Notes: generated by a model from the letters alone, not told the origin. A DNA stretch of 64,000 nt from an uncultured Collinsella sp. (GCA_900756765.1 CAAELE010000007.1:1-64000), one strand, 5' to 3'. Positions 45,384 through 54,693 are shown, numbered from the stretch's first letter. Program-made: numbers and translations.

Positions 45384-46906
45384 TACTGGTCCCTCCTCCC
45401 CTGGTACATCGCCGCCTCGAGCACGTGATCCTGCGTCACCCGTTCGCTTTCGGCAACATCGGCGATCGTGCGCGCGATGCGTACCAGGCGCACGATGCCG
45501 CGACCCGTGAGATGCGTGCGCTTCGACAGGCCGAGCACGCATTTCTCGGCGGCCTCGTCGAGCGCAAAGGTCGACACGACACCGTCAATGGACCGCGACT
45601 CGTCGTCCTCGGCCTCGGTGTCCGCATCGTCCATACGGGATTCACGCCAGGCGCGAAAGGCACGTCCACGCACGACGTAATCGCGCAGCTCGGCAGATGA
45701 CATACCCTCCGCGCCCTCAATGATTACCTGAGGATCGGGGCGGGTCACGTCGATCATCATGTCGATACGATCAGCCAATGGACCGCGCAACTTGCCCCGG
45801 TAGCGCTCGACCATCGACGCGGAACAGCGACAGGGCACTTCGCGATCGCCCAAAAACCCGCAGGGGCAGGGATTGCTCGCGGCTAGCAGCTGAAAGCGCG
45901 ACGGGAACGTAAAGGCCCCGTCAACGCGCACGATCCTCACGTACCCACGCTCGATGGGCTGACGCAGCGTCTGCAGGACGCCGGTGGGAAACTCGGCGAG
46001 CTCGTCCAAAAAGAGCACGCCGCCATGAGCCAGGCTAATTTCGCCCGGATGCACCGGACGCCCGCCGCCGATGAGTCCCGCGGTCGAAATGCTGTGATGC
46101 GGGCTGCGGAAGGGGCGATGCCCCGCAAGCAGTCCATCGATGTTCTCGCCCAGAACCGAATGGATGCACAGCGCCTCCTGCTGATCCTCGAGAGAAAGCT
46201 CGGGCAAAATGCCCGTCATGCGCCGCGCAAGCATGGTCTTGCCCGAACCGGGCGAGCCGATCATGAGCAAGCCGAGCTCGCCGGCGGCCGCAAGCGCCAT
46301 ACCGCGTTTGGCAACCTCCTGTCCCAGCACGTCGGCATAATCGAGCTCGGGCTCAAAGGTCGCCTCGAGCACTTCAGAATCCAGGTAATGCCGTGCGGCA
46401 TCCCCCATGCCATGGGCAAGCTGAGATAGATGGTCGATAAACCCGCAGTCAACGCCCGCAAGCGGGACATGCTGATCGGACCTACCGGCGATAAAGGAAA
46501 GCCCCATATCGCGCGCCAACAGCTGAAACGCCACCTCGCCCTTAACGGGCAGAACGGTGCCGTCCAGACCAAGCTCACCTGCGATAAGGCAGCGATCGAG
46601 GCTGTCACGGGGAATCTGCCCATCGGCCGCCAGAACCGCGATGGCAATCGGCAGGTCAAAACCGCTGCCAGTTTTACGGATATCGCCGGGTGCCAGGTTG
46701 ACGGTAATGCCAGACCGAGGGATCTCGAAGCCGGCCGAGCGCATGGCGCACCGGATACGCCCGCGCGACTCCATCACCTCCATACTCGGAATGCCGAGCA
46801 TCTGGATGCCCGGAACGCCACCTGCAAGCGAGACCTCGACGGTGACGGGAATTGCCTCGACGCCGCGGATACAGGCCGCGTGTACGGCAAACGTCTCGAA
46901 CGCCAT
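45383..46906 (-). CDS. comM: YifB/ComM family Mg-chelatase-like AAA+ ATPase
   Basis: A 507-residue AAA+ protein. The N-terminal Lon-protease-like fold (FETFAVHAACIRGVEAIPVTVEVSL) is followed by the Mg-chelatase domain with Walker A GSPGSGKTMLARRM and Walker B HGGVLFLDELAEFP, then CPCGFLGD and a C-terminal lid. ComM is a hexameric branch-migration helicase that helps integrate transforming DNA in some species. It overlaps yraN by ATGA and dprA by TAATG, so the three are coupled. Confidence 0.93.
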   Translation of the reverse strand: MAFETFAVHAACIRGVEAIPVTVEVSLAGGVPGIQMLGIPSMEVMESRGRIRCAMRSAGFEIPRSGITVNLAPGDIRKTGSGFDLPIAIAVLAADGQIPRDSLDRCLIAGELGLDGTVLPVKGEVAFQLLARDMGLSFIAGRSDQHVPLAGVDCGFIDHLSQLAHGMGDAARHYLDSEVLEATFEPELDYADVLGQEVAKRGMALAAAGELGLLMIGSPGSGKTMLARRMTGILPELSLEDQQEALCIHSVLGENIDGLLAGHRPFRSPHHSISTAGLIGGGRPVHPGEISLAHGGVLFLDELAEFPTGVLQTLRQPIERGYVRIVRVDGAFTFPSRFQLLAASNPCPCGFLGDREVPCRCSASMVERYRGKLRGPLADRIDMMIDVTRPDPQVIIEGAEGMSSAELRDYVVRGRAFRAWRESRMDDADTEAEDDESRSIDGVVSTFALDEAAEKCVLGLSKRTHLTGRGIVRLVRIARTIADVAESERVTQDHVLEAAMYQGRRDQ

Positions 46907-47391
46907 CACGACACCTGCCAATCGAACGCATTGTACTGGTGCTCAATCTCGGCGACATGCCCGCCTCGGATGGTGACGCCCACGGCATCGAAGCGAATCG
47001 ACCTGAGCGGATAGTGCTCCATGAGATAGCAACTTGCGATACGGCGATACCGACGCTGCTTTTGGGCGTCCACGGCCTCCTCGGGAAAGACCCGCGTGGT
47101 GCAATCCAGGGCGACGCGTCTCGTCTTGACCTCGGCCATCACCACGACATCGTCGAGCTCATCGAGCAGCACCAGATCGGCTTCGCCCTCAATGCAACGA
47201 TAGCCCTGCTCCAACAAGGTGTATCCACGCTCGTTAAAGTAATCGATGGTGATCAGCTCGCCCAGCATGCCGAGCTCGCGGGGACTGAGCCCCTTGATAA
47301 ACTCGGGCGTAATCGCCCCGCAGTCGAGCTCGCCGTCTTCCCAGCGCTCCTTGAGTTGCTGCGTCTTGCTCTTTTTGCTTGCGGCACACAT
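46906..47391 (-). CDS. YraN family (UPF0102) nuclease-like protein
   Basis: The 161-residue protein has the UPF0102 core: GELITIDYFNERGYTLLEQGYRC, the acidic residues of a PD-(D/E)xK-type site in EGEADLVLLDELDDVVVMAEVKTRR, and the Arg-rich KQRRYRRIASCYL. About 45 extra charged residues precede the core. The function is not established; it often neighbours rnhB, comM and dprA. The ATG at 47391 follows AAAGGAG. Confidence 0.85.
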   Translation of the reverse strand: MCAASKKSKTQQLKERWEDGELDCGAITPEFIKGLSPRELGMLGELITIDYFNERGYTLLEQGYRCIEGEADLVLLDELDDVVVMAEVKTRRVALDCTTRVFPEEAVDAQKQRRYRRIASCYLMEHYPLRSIRFDAVGVTIRGGHVAEIEHQYNAFDWQVS

Positions 47392-47488
47392 GGGGCTCCT
47401 TTCCAGCACACTGCATTGCCCCGATGATGAGGGCACCTTTCATGCGGGTAAGTACCGGAAACAAACCAAAAGCTGACCAAATGCCGAC

Positions 47489-47529
47489 AAAAAACGGGCC
47501 GTACGCAACAATCACGTTGCACACGGCCC
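47489..47529 (-). terminator. Intrinsic terminator of rnhB
   Basis: GGGCCGT-xx-GCAAC on one side pairs with GTTGC-xx-ACGGCCC, followed by six U residues on the minus strand. It lies 50 bases past the rnhB stop. Confidence 0.93.
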
Positions 47530-47579
47530 GCTACCAGCAGGTTTATAAAACGCCAGAGGTCCCCGTCTCCACAATTGAC

Positions 47580-48368
47580 CTAAAAAAGGCGCTCAGTCTG
47601 CAGAAAGTTTCCGCAAAAGCTCACGCGGTGCAGCGGACAAAGTCCGTGTTTGCGAATCGCCTCGATGTGCTCGGGGCTTGCGTAGCCCTTCGACTCGGCC
47701 AAGTGATACTCGGGGTACTCGGCGTCGTACTCGACCATCATCTCGTCACGCGTGACCTTGGCCATGATGGACGCCGCGGCGATACAGGCGATTTTAGCAT
47801 CGCCCTTTACCACGTCGCGCTCGTTGGAAACGGCGCCCAAGGGGTTACCGTCCATAAGCACGCAATCGGGCTCGAGCCCCGTATCGGCCACGGCGTCCGC
47901 GACGGCAGCGCGGATGGCGCGGGCCATGCCCATATCATCGATATCCGCAGGCGCGATATGGCAAAAACCAATCGCCGTCGCGACCTCGGCAATCTTCACC
48001 GCGAGCAGCTCGCGGCGCGCCGGCGTGAGCTTTTTGGAATCATTGATGCCCCAGACGCGCGGCTCCATGGGAAGGCACACGGCGCATACCGTCAAAGGAC
48101 CGGCCACCGAGCCGCGACCAACCTCGTCGACACCCACGACCACGCCATCCCCACCGAGCTCGTGCATCAGCTCGTACATGCCGTTGACGCGCTCGCGCTC
48201 GGCAAGTTCCTTGGCATGGCGCTTAAGAGCACGCTCGCAAGCCTTAATCACTTGCTGGCGCGGGTCCTCACGATAATGCTCCACGAGGGCGGGAATCTCC
48301 TCAAACGTGGCGCTCGCCAGCTCGCCGGCAACCTGCGATGCCGAAACCGAGCTCGTCATGTTGGCCAT
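47580..48368 (-). CDS. rnhB: Ribonuclease HII
   Basis: This 262-residue enzyme removes ribonucleotides from DNA. The core starts VVGVDEVGRGSVAGPLTVCAV with the catalytic Asp and Glu, then INDSKKLTPARRELL, a further Asp in DCVLMDGNP and a conserved KVTRDEMM. The first 80 residues form the extra N-terminal domain seen in Bacillus-type RNase HII. The ATG at 48368 follows AGGAGG. It stands between the rplS terminator and its own. Confidence 0.96.
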   Translation of the reverse strand: MANMTSSVSASQVAGELASATFEEIPALVEHYREDPRQQVIKACERALKRHAKELAERERVNGMYELMHELGGDGVVVGVDEVGRGSVAGPLTVCAVCLPMEPRVWGINDSKKLTPARRELLAVKIAEVATAIGFCHIAPADIDDMGMARAIRAAVADAVADTGLEPDCVLMDGNPLGAVSNERDVVKGDAKIACIAAASIMAKVTRDEMMVEYDAEYPEYHLAESKGYASPEHIEAIRKHGLCPLHRVSFCGNFLQTERLF

Positions 48369-48397
48369 ATCGGGGCCTCCTTGCATGCAAATCAGAT

Positions 48398-48428
48398 AAA
48401 AAGAAGGGCCACCCGAAGGTGACCCTTT
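48398..48428 (-). terminator. Intrinsic terminator of rplS
   Basis: AAGGGTCACC and GGTGGCCCTT form a 10-bp stem (one G-U pair) with a small loop, then U residues (A run 48398-48402). Confidence 0.93.
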
Positions 48429-48461
48429 TGTCCAAACGAGTGGACAGACGCTGCGATCTTC

Positions 48462-48803
48462 TTAGCGCTTCTCGGGGATGCGAGCAGCCTTGCCCACCTT
48501 GTCGCGGAGGTAGTACAGCTTGGCGCGACGGACGCGGCCATGACGGACGACCTCGAGCTTGGCGATCTTGGGGCTGTGAAGCGGGAAGGTACGCTCAACA
48601 CCGACACCGAAGGAAATCTTGCGGACGGTGAAGGTCTCACGGGCACCGGCGCCGGCCATGCGGATGACGTCACCCTGGAAAACCTGGATACGCTCGCGGT
48701 CGCCTTCCTTAATGCGGTAGTGAACCTTGACGTTGTCGGCAACGCGGACCTGCGGGATGTCCTCGCGGATCTGCTGACGCTCGATTGCGCGGATGTAATC
48801 CAT
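48462..48803 (-). CDS. rplS: 50S ribosomal protein L19
   Basis: The 113-residue protein matches L19, at the subunit interface: VRVADNVKVHYRIKEGDRERIQVFQGDVI, then TFTVRKISFGVGVERTFPLHSP and GRVRRAKLYYLRDKVGKAARI. The ATG at 48803 follows AAGGA; a TTG two codons upstream is less likely. It has its own promoter and terminator and is separated from the rpsP operon, its usual partner. Confidence 0.97.
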   Translation of the reverse strand: MDYIRAIERQQIREDIPQVRVADNVKVHYRIKEGDRERIQVFQGDVIRMAGAGARETFTVRKISFGVGVERTFPLHSPKIAKLEVVRHGRVRRAKLYYLRDKVGKAARIPEKR

Positions 48804-48872
48804 GTGCAATTCCTTACTCTTCTAGAGGTGCCGTACCACCTTGGCCGGCACGTAGTTGAACAAACGTATTCG

Positions 48873-48900
48873 AGTATACACGCCACGACCTTGGCTGCAA
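48873..48900 (-). promoter_or_regulatory. Promoter of rplS
   Basis: TTGCAG (plus 48895-48900), a 16-base spacer and TATACT (plus 48873-48878) on the minus strand, about 70 bases before the rplS ATG. Confidence 0.7.
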
Positions 48901-48951
48901 GAACTATTTTGCCCGTGCGCAAAAAGACAAAAACACGCACTCTTTCTGCAC

Positions 48952-51759
48952 TTATGCGCCGTCCGCAGCATCAGTCATCGGCGTCGTCACGGTCGTTCCG
49001 GGCGCGATGTAGCCGTATTCGAGCAGTACCGAAAGCGCATGCTGCTTCCAGGCGGCAAGCTCTTCGTCATTATAGTTGTCATGGGCCCATTCGTTCATCG
49101 CGTCCTCGGCGTCTAGGGGCACCAGGTCCTGGCTGTCCGCCATCAGGTACAGGATGCCCAAGATATCAAAGTCCTGCTTGGTCATCTCTTTCTTGTTTGA
49201 TGTGCTGATGAGGCCGTGATCGATGCCGTAGCGGCAGATATCGGTCAAAACGGTAACGAGGCCCGTAGGAATCGCCGAGGCATCCTTCGCGGCAGCGGGC
49301 GCGGTGTCGTCAGCCAATGCAGTGGCATCGTCGCTCGCCGGAGCAGACTCGGCCGCGTTCGCATCGGAAGCTGGCTGCTCCCCCTGGGCAGGAGCCGTGC
49401 TATCCGTCGTTGCCGAAGAATCCCCCGAAGAAACGGACGTAACGCTCATCGGTGTCTCGACCACGGTCGTCATCGGGTCGACCGGTGCGGGTGCGGCGAT
49501 GACCTCGGCCCAATCGGAATACACGCCGTCAATAAAGGCGCGAACATGGAAGGTGCCCGGTTGCGAGATGGTCATCGTGCCGTCTGTCGCGACCGATATG
49601 CCCTTGCTCTCGAGCTCCTGGGCCTCCCAGCTGCAGACCCTATCAACTTCCTTGCCCGTCGTGTCATAGACCGTAGCGGTCAGGCCGTCGATGCCGTTAA
49701 GGTTCTCCTCGACGCCGACGACGGTCTGTGCCGAGCCTTCGAGTTTGATGCTGCCGTTAAACGGCTCGGGCGCAACGTCACTTACCTTATATTTGTATGC
49801 CGCGGCGTCGATCTCGTCATTGGTCGAGACATGCCCGTTCACGTCCACATAGGTGTCCTCGGGGATAAAGTACTTTACGTAGGCGGTGCCGGCCTTTTTA
49901 CCCACCACGACTTGCTCGTGGGTGACAGGGTCGGTCTGGATCTCGATGATGTCAGACTTGCACTCCTTGCCCTTCTTGTCCACCACGCGCCAGTCACCCG
50001 ACGACTTCACAAAGCCGTAGTAGTCAACATCGTCCTCGTCCCTTGCACGTACGCGATAGGAAGAGATGGGGTCTTCCTCTCCCACCGTAAGCCTTCGGGT
50101 CTTATCGGTCTGCAACGACACGAGAATCTTGGAGATGGGCTTAATGGGCTGCGGCGTACCCAGCTGCGTATCGACCGTTACCGACTCAAACGACAAATTG
50201 GAACCCGTAATGGACATGGGATAGGTCGCGGCCATGTCATTGAGCACGTTGCACGTGCGCGGGGCGCCGCCGTTGCGCGAAGGCACCTCGCGATCGGCCA
50301 GGACCGAATTCCAATCGATGGCGCGCACCATATGGTTGTTGGTGCGATGCGACCAGCTCGTGACGTTTCCGGCGGTGGTATCGTAGCCGTCGTCGCCACG
50401 ATGGGCGATTGAGCGCAGGAACAGATTCTGCACGGCGTCGGTCGACTGATCGCCAAAGGTGGTGTAGAACGAGCGCTGGTCATAACCGGCGGTATGGAAC
50501 TCCTGCACGGCGGCGTTGTCGTCGTAGCACTCGCCGTTCATGTTAAAGATGATCACGTCAAACGTCACGCCCACCGGCTGGTCATAATCCTCGGACAGCG
50601 TCGTGGTAGAACTCGTCTGCTTGCTATTGACCTGCGTGTGCGCCGGGATCGTCATATTGACGGTGACCGACTGATTGTCCGTTGTGGTGATCGACTGTTC
50701 CTCGGTCTTGCTCGCCTCCCACAACTGGGACATCGTGGTTTCCGCCGAAAACGAGGTCTCGATTTCCTCGCTCGCTGTTCCGGGCACGCCCAGCGACTCC
50801 TTGAGGCTTACCGATGCGCCCCACGAGCCGCCTTTGGAATACGATGTGGATTCAGAAGTGCTCGTGCCGACCGTCTCCTCGGTACCGCGGGCGAGCGTGA
50901 TGCTCTGCGAGGCGTCCTCATAGCCGACGTTAAGTGCCGAGGTAACGAGCTCCTGCTCAGTCTTTGAATCGACAAAGGAATAGCCCGGCGCGTCCTCGGG
51001 CGCACAGTTAAGCTTGTTCACGCTGTTGAGCTGCTGAACTCTAAAGTTATAGAACGCGATGCCAAAGCCATTGAAATCGTACTGGTAGGTGCCGCCGAGC
51101 TTGTCGACACAAGCAATGGTGGCATAGATGACGTCCTGCTCAGTCGTGTCTTTCGACAGCCCGTCGAGCGGCACGTATTTACGGAAATCGGAGCCCTTCA
51201 GCTTGTGACCGATACAGCCGGCGATATCGTCGGTCAAGCGCACGTAAACCGCATTGAGGCTTTTTGCAGATGTCAGACCACTCTGCTTCGATTTGTCGGC
51301 ACCATCGGAATGCTCACCGTTGCCGCCCGAAAGCGCATCATACAGATAGATGTAGTGACCCTTACCGAAGTCCTTCTCAAAGCCCTTGCCGGCGTGGTCC
51401 CAGTACAAAAAGTCCCCGGAGTCGTCGCCTCCGCCATAGCCAAGGATGTTATAGGCAAGCGATGCCCAGTTGGGCAGCACCTTTTTGACGGCGGCCGTGT
51501 AGAACGAGACGTTGTCATACATCGAGGTACGGCCCTCGAGCTTTCCGTCATCGATATCTACAAACGTGCAGTCGCGATCGTTGACCGTAATGGTGAGCGG
51601 GTTGACCACGTCGCCATAGAGCTCGTCGCGCGATTCATCCTGAAGGGCAAAACCTGCCGTCGGCATCCCGCAAAGCGCCGTTGCGGCAACGACCACCCAG
51701 CACAGGGCCATCCGTGCTCCCCGACGCGCTCGTTGCAAATACCTGGTGAGGGTTTTCAT
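48952..51759 (-). CDS. Large secreted protein with aerolysin/ETX-MTX2-like pore-forming core and Ig-like domains
   Basis: A 935-residue protein with a signal peptide (1-39: basic start, hydrophobic core, cleavage near AGFALQ). Residues 41-250 are an unrecognised domain. Residues about 280-405 are Ser/Thr-rich with alternating polarity: TSTSESTSYSKGGSWGASVS, a hydrophobic turn LKESLGVPG, a second Ser/Thr strand pair, and SVTVNMTIPAHTQVNSK. This pattern is typical of the membrane-insertion core of aerolysin and ETX/MTX2 toxins. Residues 540-755 look like two Ig-like (Big) domains. A Ser/Ala/Asp/Thr-rich linker (765-830) leads to a helical C-terminal domain. There is no LPxTG or C-terminal membrane anchor. 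The start at 51759 follows GGGAGGA; a longer frame to 52080 overlaps ppdK. Pore formation is inference. Confidence 0.7.
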   Translation of the reverse strand: MKTLTRYLQRARRGARMALCWVVVAATALCGMPTAGFALQDESRDELYGDVVNPLTITVNDRDCTFVDIDDGKLEGRTSMYDNVSFYTAAVKKVLPNWASLAYNILGYGGGDDSGDFLYWDHAGKGFEKDFGKGHYIYLYDALSGGNGEHSDGADKSKQSGLTSAKSLNAVYVRLTDDIAGCIGHKLKGSDFRKYVPLDGLSKDTTEQDVIYATIACVDKLGGTYQYDFNGFGIAFYNFRVQQLNSVNKLNCAPEDAPGYSFVDSKTEQELVTSALNVGYEDASQSITLARGTEETVGTSTSESTSYSKGGSWGASVSLKESLGVPGTASEEIETSFSAETTMSQLWEASKTEEQSITTTDNQSVTVNMTIPAHTQVNSKQTSSTTTLSEDYDQPVGVTFDVIIFNMNGECYDDNAAVQEFHTAGYDQRSFYTTFGDQSTDAVQNLFLRSIAHRGDDGYDTTAGNVTSWSHRTNNHMVRAIDWNSVLADREVPSRNGGAPRTCNVLNDMAATYPMSITGSNLSFESVTVDTQLGTPQPIKPISKILVSLQTDKTRRLTVGEEDPISSYRVRARDEDDVDYYGFVKSSGDWRVVDKKGKECKSDIIEIQTDPVTHEQVVVGKKAGTAYVKYFIPEDTYVDVNGHVSTNDEIDAAAYKYKVSDVAPEPFNGSIKLEGSAQTVVGVEENLNGIDGLTATVYDTTGKEVDRVCSWEAQELESKGISVATDGTMTISQPGTFHVRAFIDGVYSDWAEVIAAPAPVDPMTTVVETPMSVTSVSSGDSSATTDSTAPAQGEQPASDANAAESAPASDDATALADDTAPAAAKDASAIPTGLVTVLTDICRYGIDHGLISTSNKKEMTKQDFDILGILYLMADSQDLVPLDAEDAMNEWAHDNYNDEELAAWKQHALSVLLEYGYIAPGTTVTTPMTDAADGA

Positions 51760-51779
51760 CGCAGTCCTCCCGTCAGTTG

Positions 51780-51791
51780 CCAATGTATTGG
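51780..51791. promoter_or_regulatory. 12-base palindrome before the secreted protein gene
   Basis: CCAATGTATTGG is a perfect palindrome 20 bases upstream of the ATG, between the ppdK terminator and the Shine-Dalgarno sequence. It could be an operator; no clear -10/-35 pair is visible nearby. Confidence 0.3.
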
Positions 51792-51799
51792 ACCAACGT

Positions 51800-51834
51800 A
51801 AAACGCCGCCGCGTCCACAGGGGGCGCGGCGGCG
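51800..51834 (-). terminator. Intrinsic terminator of ppdK
   Basis: A 10-bp stem of pure G and C (CGCCGCCGCG / CGCGGCGGCG) with an 11-base loop is followed by four U residues on the minus strand. Confidence 0.85.
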
Positions 51835-51874
51835 CGAAGGGGGGCGTAAAAGGCGCAAACGGAACGCGACTCCG

Positions 51875-54625
51875 TTAAGCGGAACGCTTGGCCTCGAGCT
51901 TGGCCTGAGCGGCAGCCAGGCGCGCCAGGGGCACGCGGTAAGGCGAGCAGGACACATAGTCCACGTCGGCCACGTTAAACAGGCCCTTGATGGACTTGGG
52001 GTCGCCGCCGTGCTCACCGCACACGCCAAAGTGCATGTCGGGGTTAGTGGCGCGACCCTTCTCGACGGCCATGCGCACAAGCTCCAGCACCGCCGAGTCG
52101 ATGGTCTCGAAGGGATTGTCCTTCAAGATCTTCTTATGCATGTACAGCGGGATGAACTTAGCCTCGGCGTCGTCACGCGAGAAACCGAACGTCGTCTGCG
52201 TGAGGTCGTTGGTGCCAAAGCAGAAGAAATCTGCGTGATGGGCGAGCTCATCGGCGACCATGCAGGCGCGCGGCAGCTCGAGCATCGTGCCCACGGGAAT
52301 GTTGAGCTCGACACCTTCCTCGGCGGAAACCTCGGCAATCACGCGCTCGATGACCTCGCGAGTCTGAACGTGCTCGGCCGTAATGGAAACGAGCGGGACC
52401 ATAATTTCGGGACGCGGGTCGACGCCTTCCTTGATAAGGCGAGCGGCAGCCGTTGCCACGGCACGGACCTGCATGAGCGGCAGGTCACCGAAGACGACGG
52501 ACAGGCGCACACCGCGCAGGCCGAGCATCGGGTTGGACTCGACCATGCCGTCGATACGGCGCAGGCGGGCACGCAGGGCGGCAAGCTCTTCCTCGCTGGC
52601 GCCGGCGGCCTCCTTCTTGGTGATGGCGACCTCGAGCTCGCGAGGATTATCCAGGAACTCATGAAGCGGCGGATCGAGCAGGCGAACGACCACATCGCGA
52701 CCGGACATGGTCTTGAACATCGCCAGGAAGTCCTCAGTCTGGACCTTGAGCAGATCGGCCAGGGCCTGCTGCTTCACAGCCTCGTCGTCGGACAGGATGA
52801 AGCTCTGGATAATGTTCTTGCGATCACCCAGGAACATATGCTCGGTGCGGCACAGGCCGATGGCCTCGGCACCAAACTCGAGCGCGAGCTCGGCATCCTC
52901 GGGGTTGTCGGCGTTGACGCGCACGTGATTGGGGTGACCGTCGGTCTCGTCCAGGCGGATCTCGTCGGCCCAGGACAGGATGGTGTCCAGATCGCCGGTG
53001 AGCTCAGCGGAGACCAAATCGACGGCGCCGTCGACGACGATACCCTGAGTGCCGTCGATGGAGATGATGTCGCCCTCGTGCAGCACGCGATCGCTGCCCT
53101 CGATACGCACGACCTTCTCGGCAGCGTCGATATGGAAACGCTCGACACCGCAGACACAGGGAGTGCCCATGCCACGAGCGATAACGGCGGCGTGGCTTGT
53201 CTTGCCACCATGGCTCGTCAAGATACCCTCGGCGGCGACCATGCCCTTCAGGTCGTCGGGGTTGGTCTCCCAGCGGACCAGAATGACCTTATGGCCCTCG
53301 GCAGAACGCGCAACGGCGTCATCGCTCGAAAACACGACCTCACCCACGGCGGCACCGGGGCTGGCGTTAAGGCCGCGTGCGAGCGCCTCGTACTTCTTAG
53401 AGGAGTCGAACTGCGGGTGCAGGAGCTGGTCGAGCTGCGCGGGGTCGATGCGGCTCACGGCCTCCTCACGGGTGATGAGACCTTCCTCGACCATCTCGAT
53501 AGCGATGCGCAGAGCGGCGGTTGCGGTACGCTTGCCCACGCGGGTCTGAAGCATCCAGAGCTTGCCCTGTTCGATGGTGAACTCGATATCGCACATGTCG
53601 CGGTAGTGATCCTCAAGCGTCAGGAAGACGCGCTCAAGCTCCTCACCTGCGGACTCGAGACCTGGGGTGGTCTTGAGGTCGGCGATGGGCTCGGTGTTGC
53701 GGATGCCGGCGACGACGTCCTCGCCCTGAGCGTTGACCAGAAAGTCTCCGTAGAACTCCTTGGTGCCGTCGGCCGGGTTGCGCGTAAAGGCGACGCCAGT
53801 CGCCGAGGTCTCGCCCTTATTGCCAAACGCCATAGCCTGGACGTTAACGGCGGTGCCAAGGTCGTCGGAAATGCCGTGCTGCTTGCGGTAGATGCAGGCG
53901 CGCTCGTTCATCCAGCTGCCGAAGACAGCCTGGATAGCAAGGCGCAGCTGGAGCTCGGGATCGTGCGGGAAAACGGGCTTGCCGTCCGCAACCTCGAGCT
54001 CGGGGTACAGGGCGGCCTCGACGTTGTCGGAGAAAATGCCCTTGAACGTCTCGACGAGCTCCTGCAGGTCCTCGGCCGAAAGCTCGGAGTCGACGCGAAC
54101 GCCTGCGACCAGGCGGGCCTGGGTCAGGGCATTCTCGAACAAGTCGGCATCGACACCCATGACGACGTTGGAGAACATCTGGATAAAGCGACGATAGCTG
54201 TCCCAGGCAAAGCGCGGGTTCTGCGTCTGGGCGATAAGGCCCTGAACGGAATCGTCGTTGAGGCCCAGGTTGAGGACCGTGTCCATCATGCCGGGCATGG
54301 AGAACGGAGCGCCCGAGCGCACCGAGACGAGCAGCGGGTCGCGGGCGTCGCCGAGCTTCTTGCCGCAGCGGGCCTCGAGGTCGGCTTCGGCGGCAACGAT
54401 CTCGTCGAGCGCGCCTTCGGGCCAGACGTTGCCGGCACCGGAGTACTCGACGCAAGTCTGGCAGGTAATGGTAAAGCCACCGGGAACCGGCAGGCCGATG
54501 CGGCTCATCTCGGCAAGGTTTGCGCCCTTGCCGCCAAGCACGAAGTTCATGGACTTGTCGCCCTCAGTAACACAGGTGCCCTGGGCGTCGGTTCCAAAAC
54601 GGTAAACCCTCTTGCAATCGCTCAC
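51875..54625 (-). CDS. ppdK: Pyruvate, phosphate dikinase
   Basis: The 916-residue enzyme interconverts pyruvate, ATP and phosphate with PEP, AMP and pyrophosphate. It has the N-terminal ATP-grasp domain (NFVLGGKGANLAEMSRIGLPVPGG), the swivelling phosphohistidine domain with GGKTSHAAVIARGMGTPCV, and the C-terminal PEP/pyruvate TIM barrel with LCRTEHMFL and FCFGTNDLTQTTFGFSRDD. The start is GTG at 54625, preceded by GGAAGGGGAAG. Its regulatory kinase/phosphatase ppsR lies just upstream. In anaerobes it can serve glycolysis or gluconeogenesis. Confidence 0.98.
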   Translation of the reverse strand: MSDCKRVYRFGTDAQGTCVTEGDKSMNFVLGGKGANLAEMSRIGLPVPGGFTITCQTCVEYSGAGNVWPEGALDEIVAAEADLEARCGKKLGDARDPLLVSVRSGAPFSMPGMMDTVLNLGLNDDSVQGLIAQTQNPRFAWDSYRRFIQMFSNVVMGVDADLFENALTQARLVAGVRVDSELSAEDLQELVETFKGIFSDNVEAALYPELEVADGKPVFPHDPELQLRLAIQAVFGSWMNERACIYRKQHGISDDLGTAVNVQAMAFGNKGETSATGVAFTRNPADGTKEFYGDFLVNAQGEDVVAGIRNTEPIADLKTTPGLESAGEELERVFLTLEDHYRDMCDIEFTIEQGKLWMLQTRVGKRTATAALRIAIEMVEEGLITREEAVSRIDPAQLDQLLHPQFDSSKKYEALARGLNASPGAAVGEVVFSSDDAVARSAEGHKVILVRWETNPDDLKGMVAAEGILTSHGGKTSHAAVIARGMGTPCVCGVERFHIDAAEKVVRIEGSDRVLHEGDIISIDGTQGIVVDGAVDLVSAELTGDLDTILSWADEIRLDETDGHPNHVRVNADNPEDAELALEFGAEAIGLCRTEHMFLGDRKNIIQSFILSDDEAVKQQALADLLKVQTEDFLAMFKTMSGRDVVVRLLDPPLHEFLDNPRELEVAITKKEAAGASEEELAALRARLRRIDGMVESNPMLGLRGVRLSVVFGDLPLMQVRAVATAAARLIKEGVDPRPEIMVPLVSITAEHVQTREVIERVIAEVSAEEGVELNIPVGTMLELPRACMVADELAHHADFFCFGTNDLTQTTFGFSRDDAEAKFIPLYMHKKILKDNPFETIDSAVLELVRMAVEKGRATNPDMHFGVCGEHGGDPKSIKGLFNVADVDYVSCSPYRVPLARLAAAQAKLEAKRSA

Positions 54626-54672
54626 GATACTTCCCCTTCCATGCGCTCTCGCGCACGAACGTGGTAACGAAT

Positions 54673-54693
54673 CGGCCCGCCGGATGCGGGCCG
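54673..54693 (-). other. GC-rich hairpin in the ppdK leader
   Basis: CGGCCCGC and GCGGGCCG form a perfect 8-bp stem with a 5-base loop about 48 bases before the ppdK start. No U run follows, so it is not a simple terminator. It may stabilise the message. Confidence 0.5.

Noticed and set aside
48952..52080. A 1042-residue version of the secreted protein
   Set aside because: The extra N-terminus overlaps ppdK, has no binding site, and would bury the clear signal peptide that starts at 51759.
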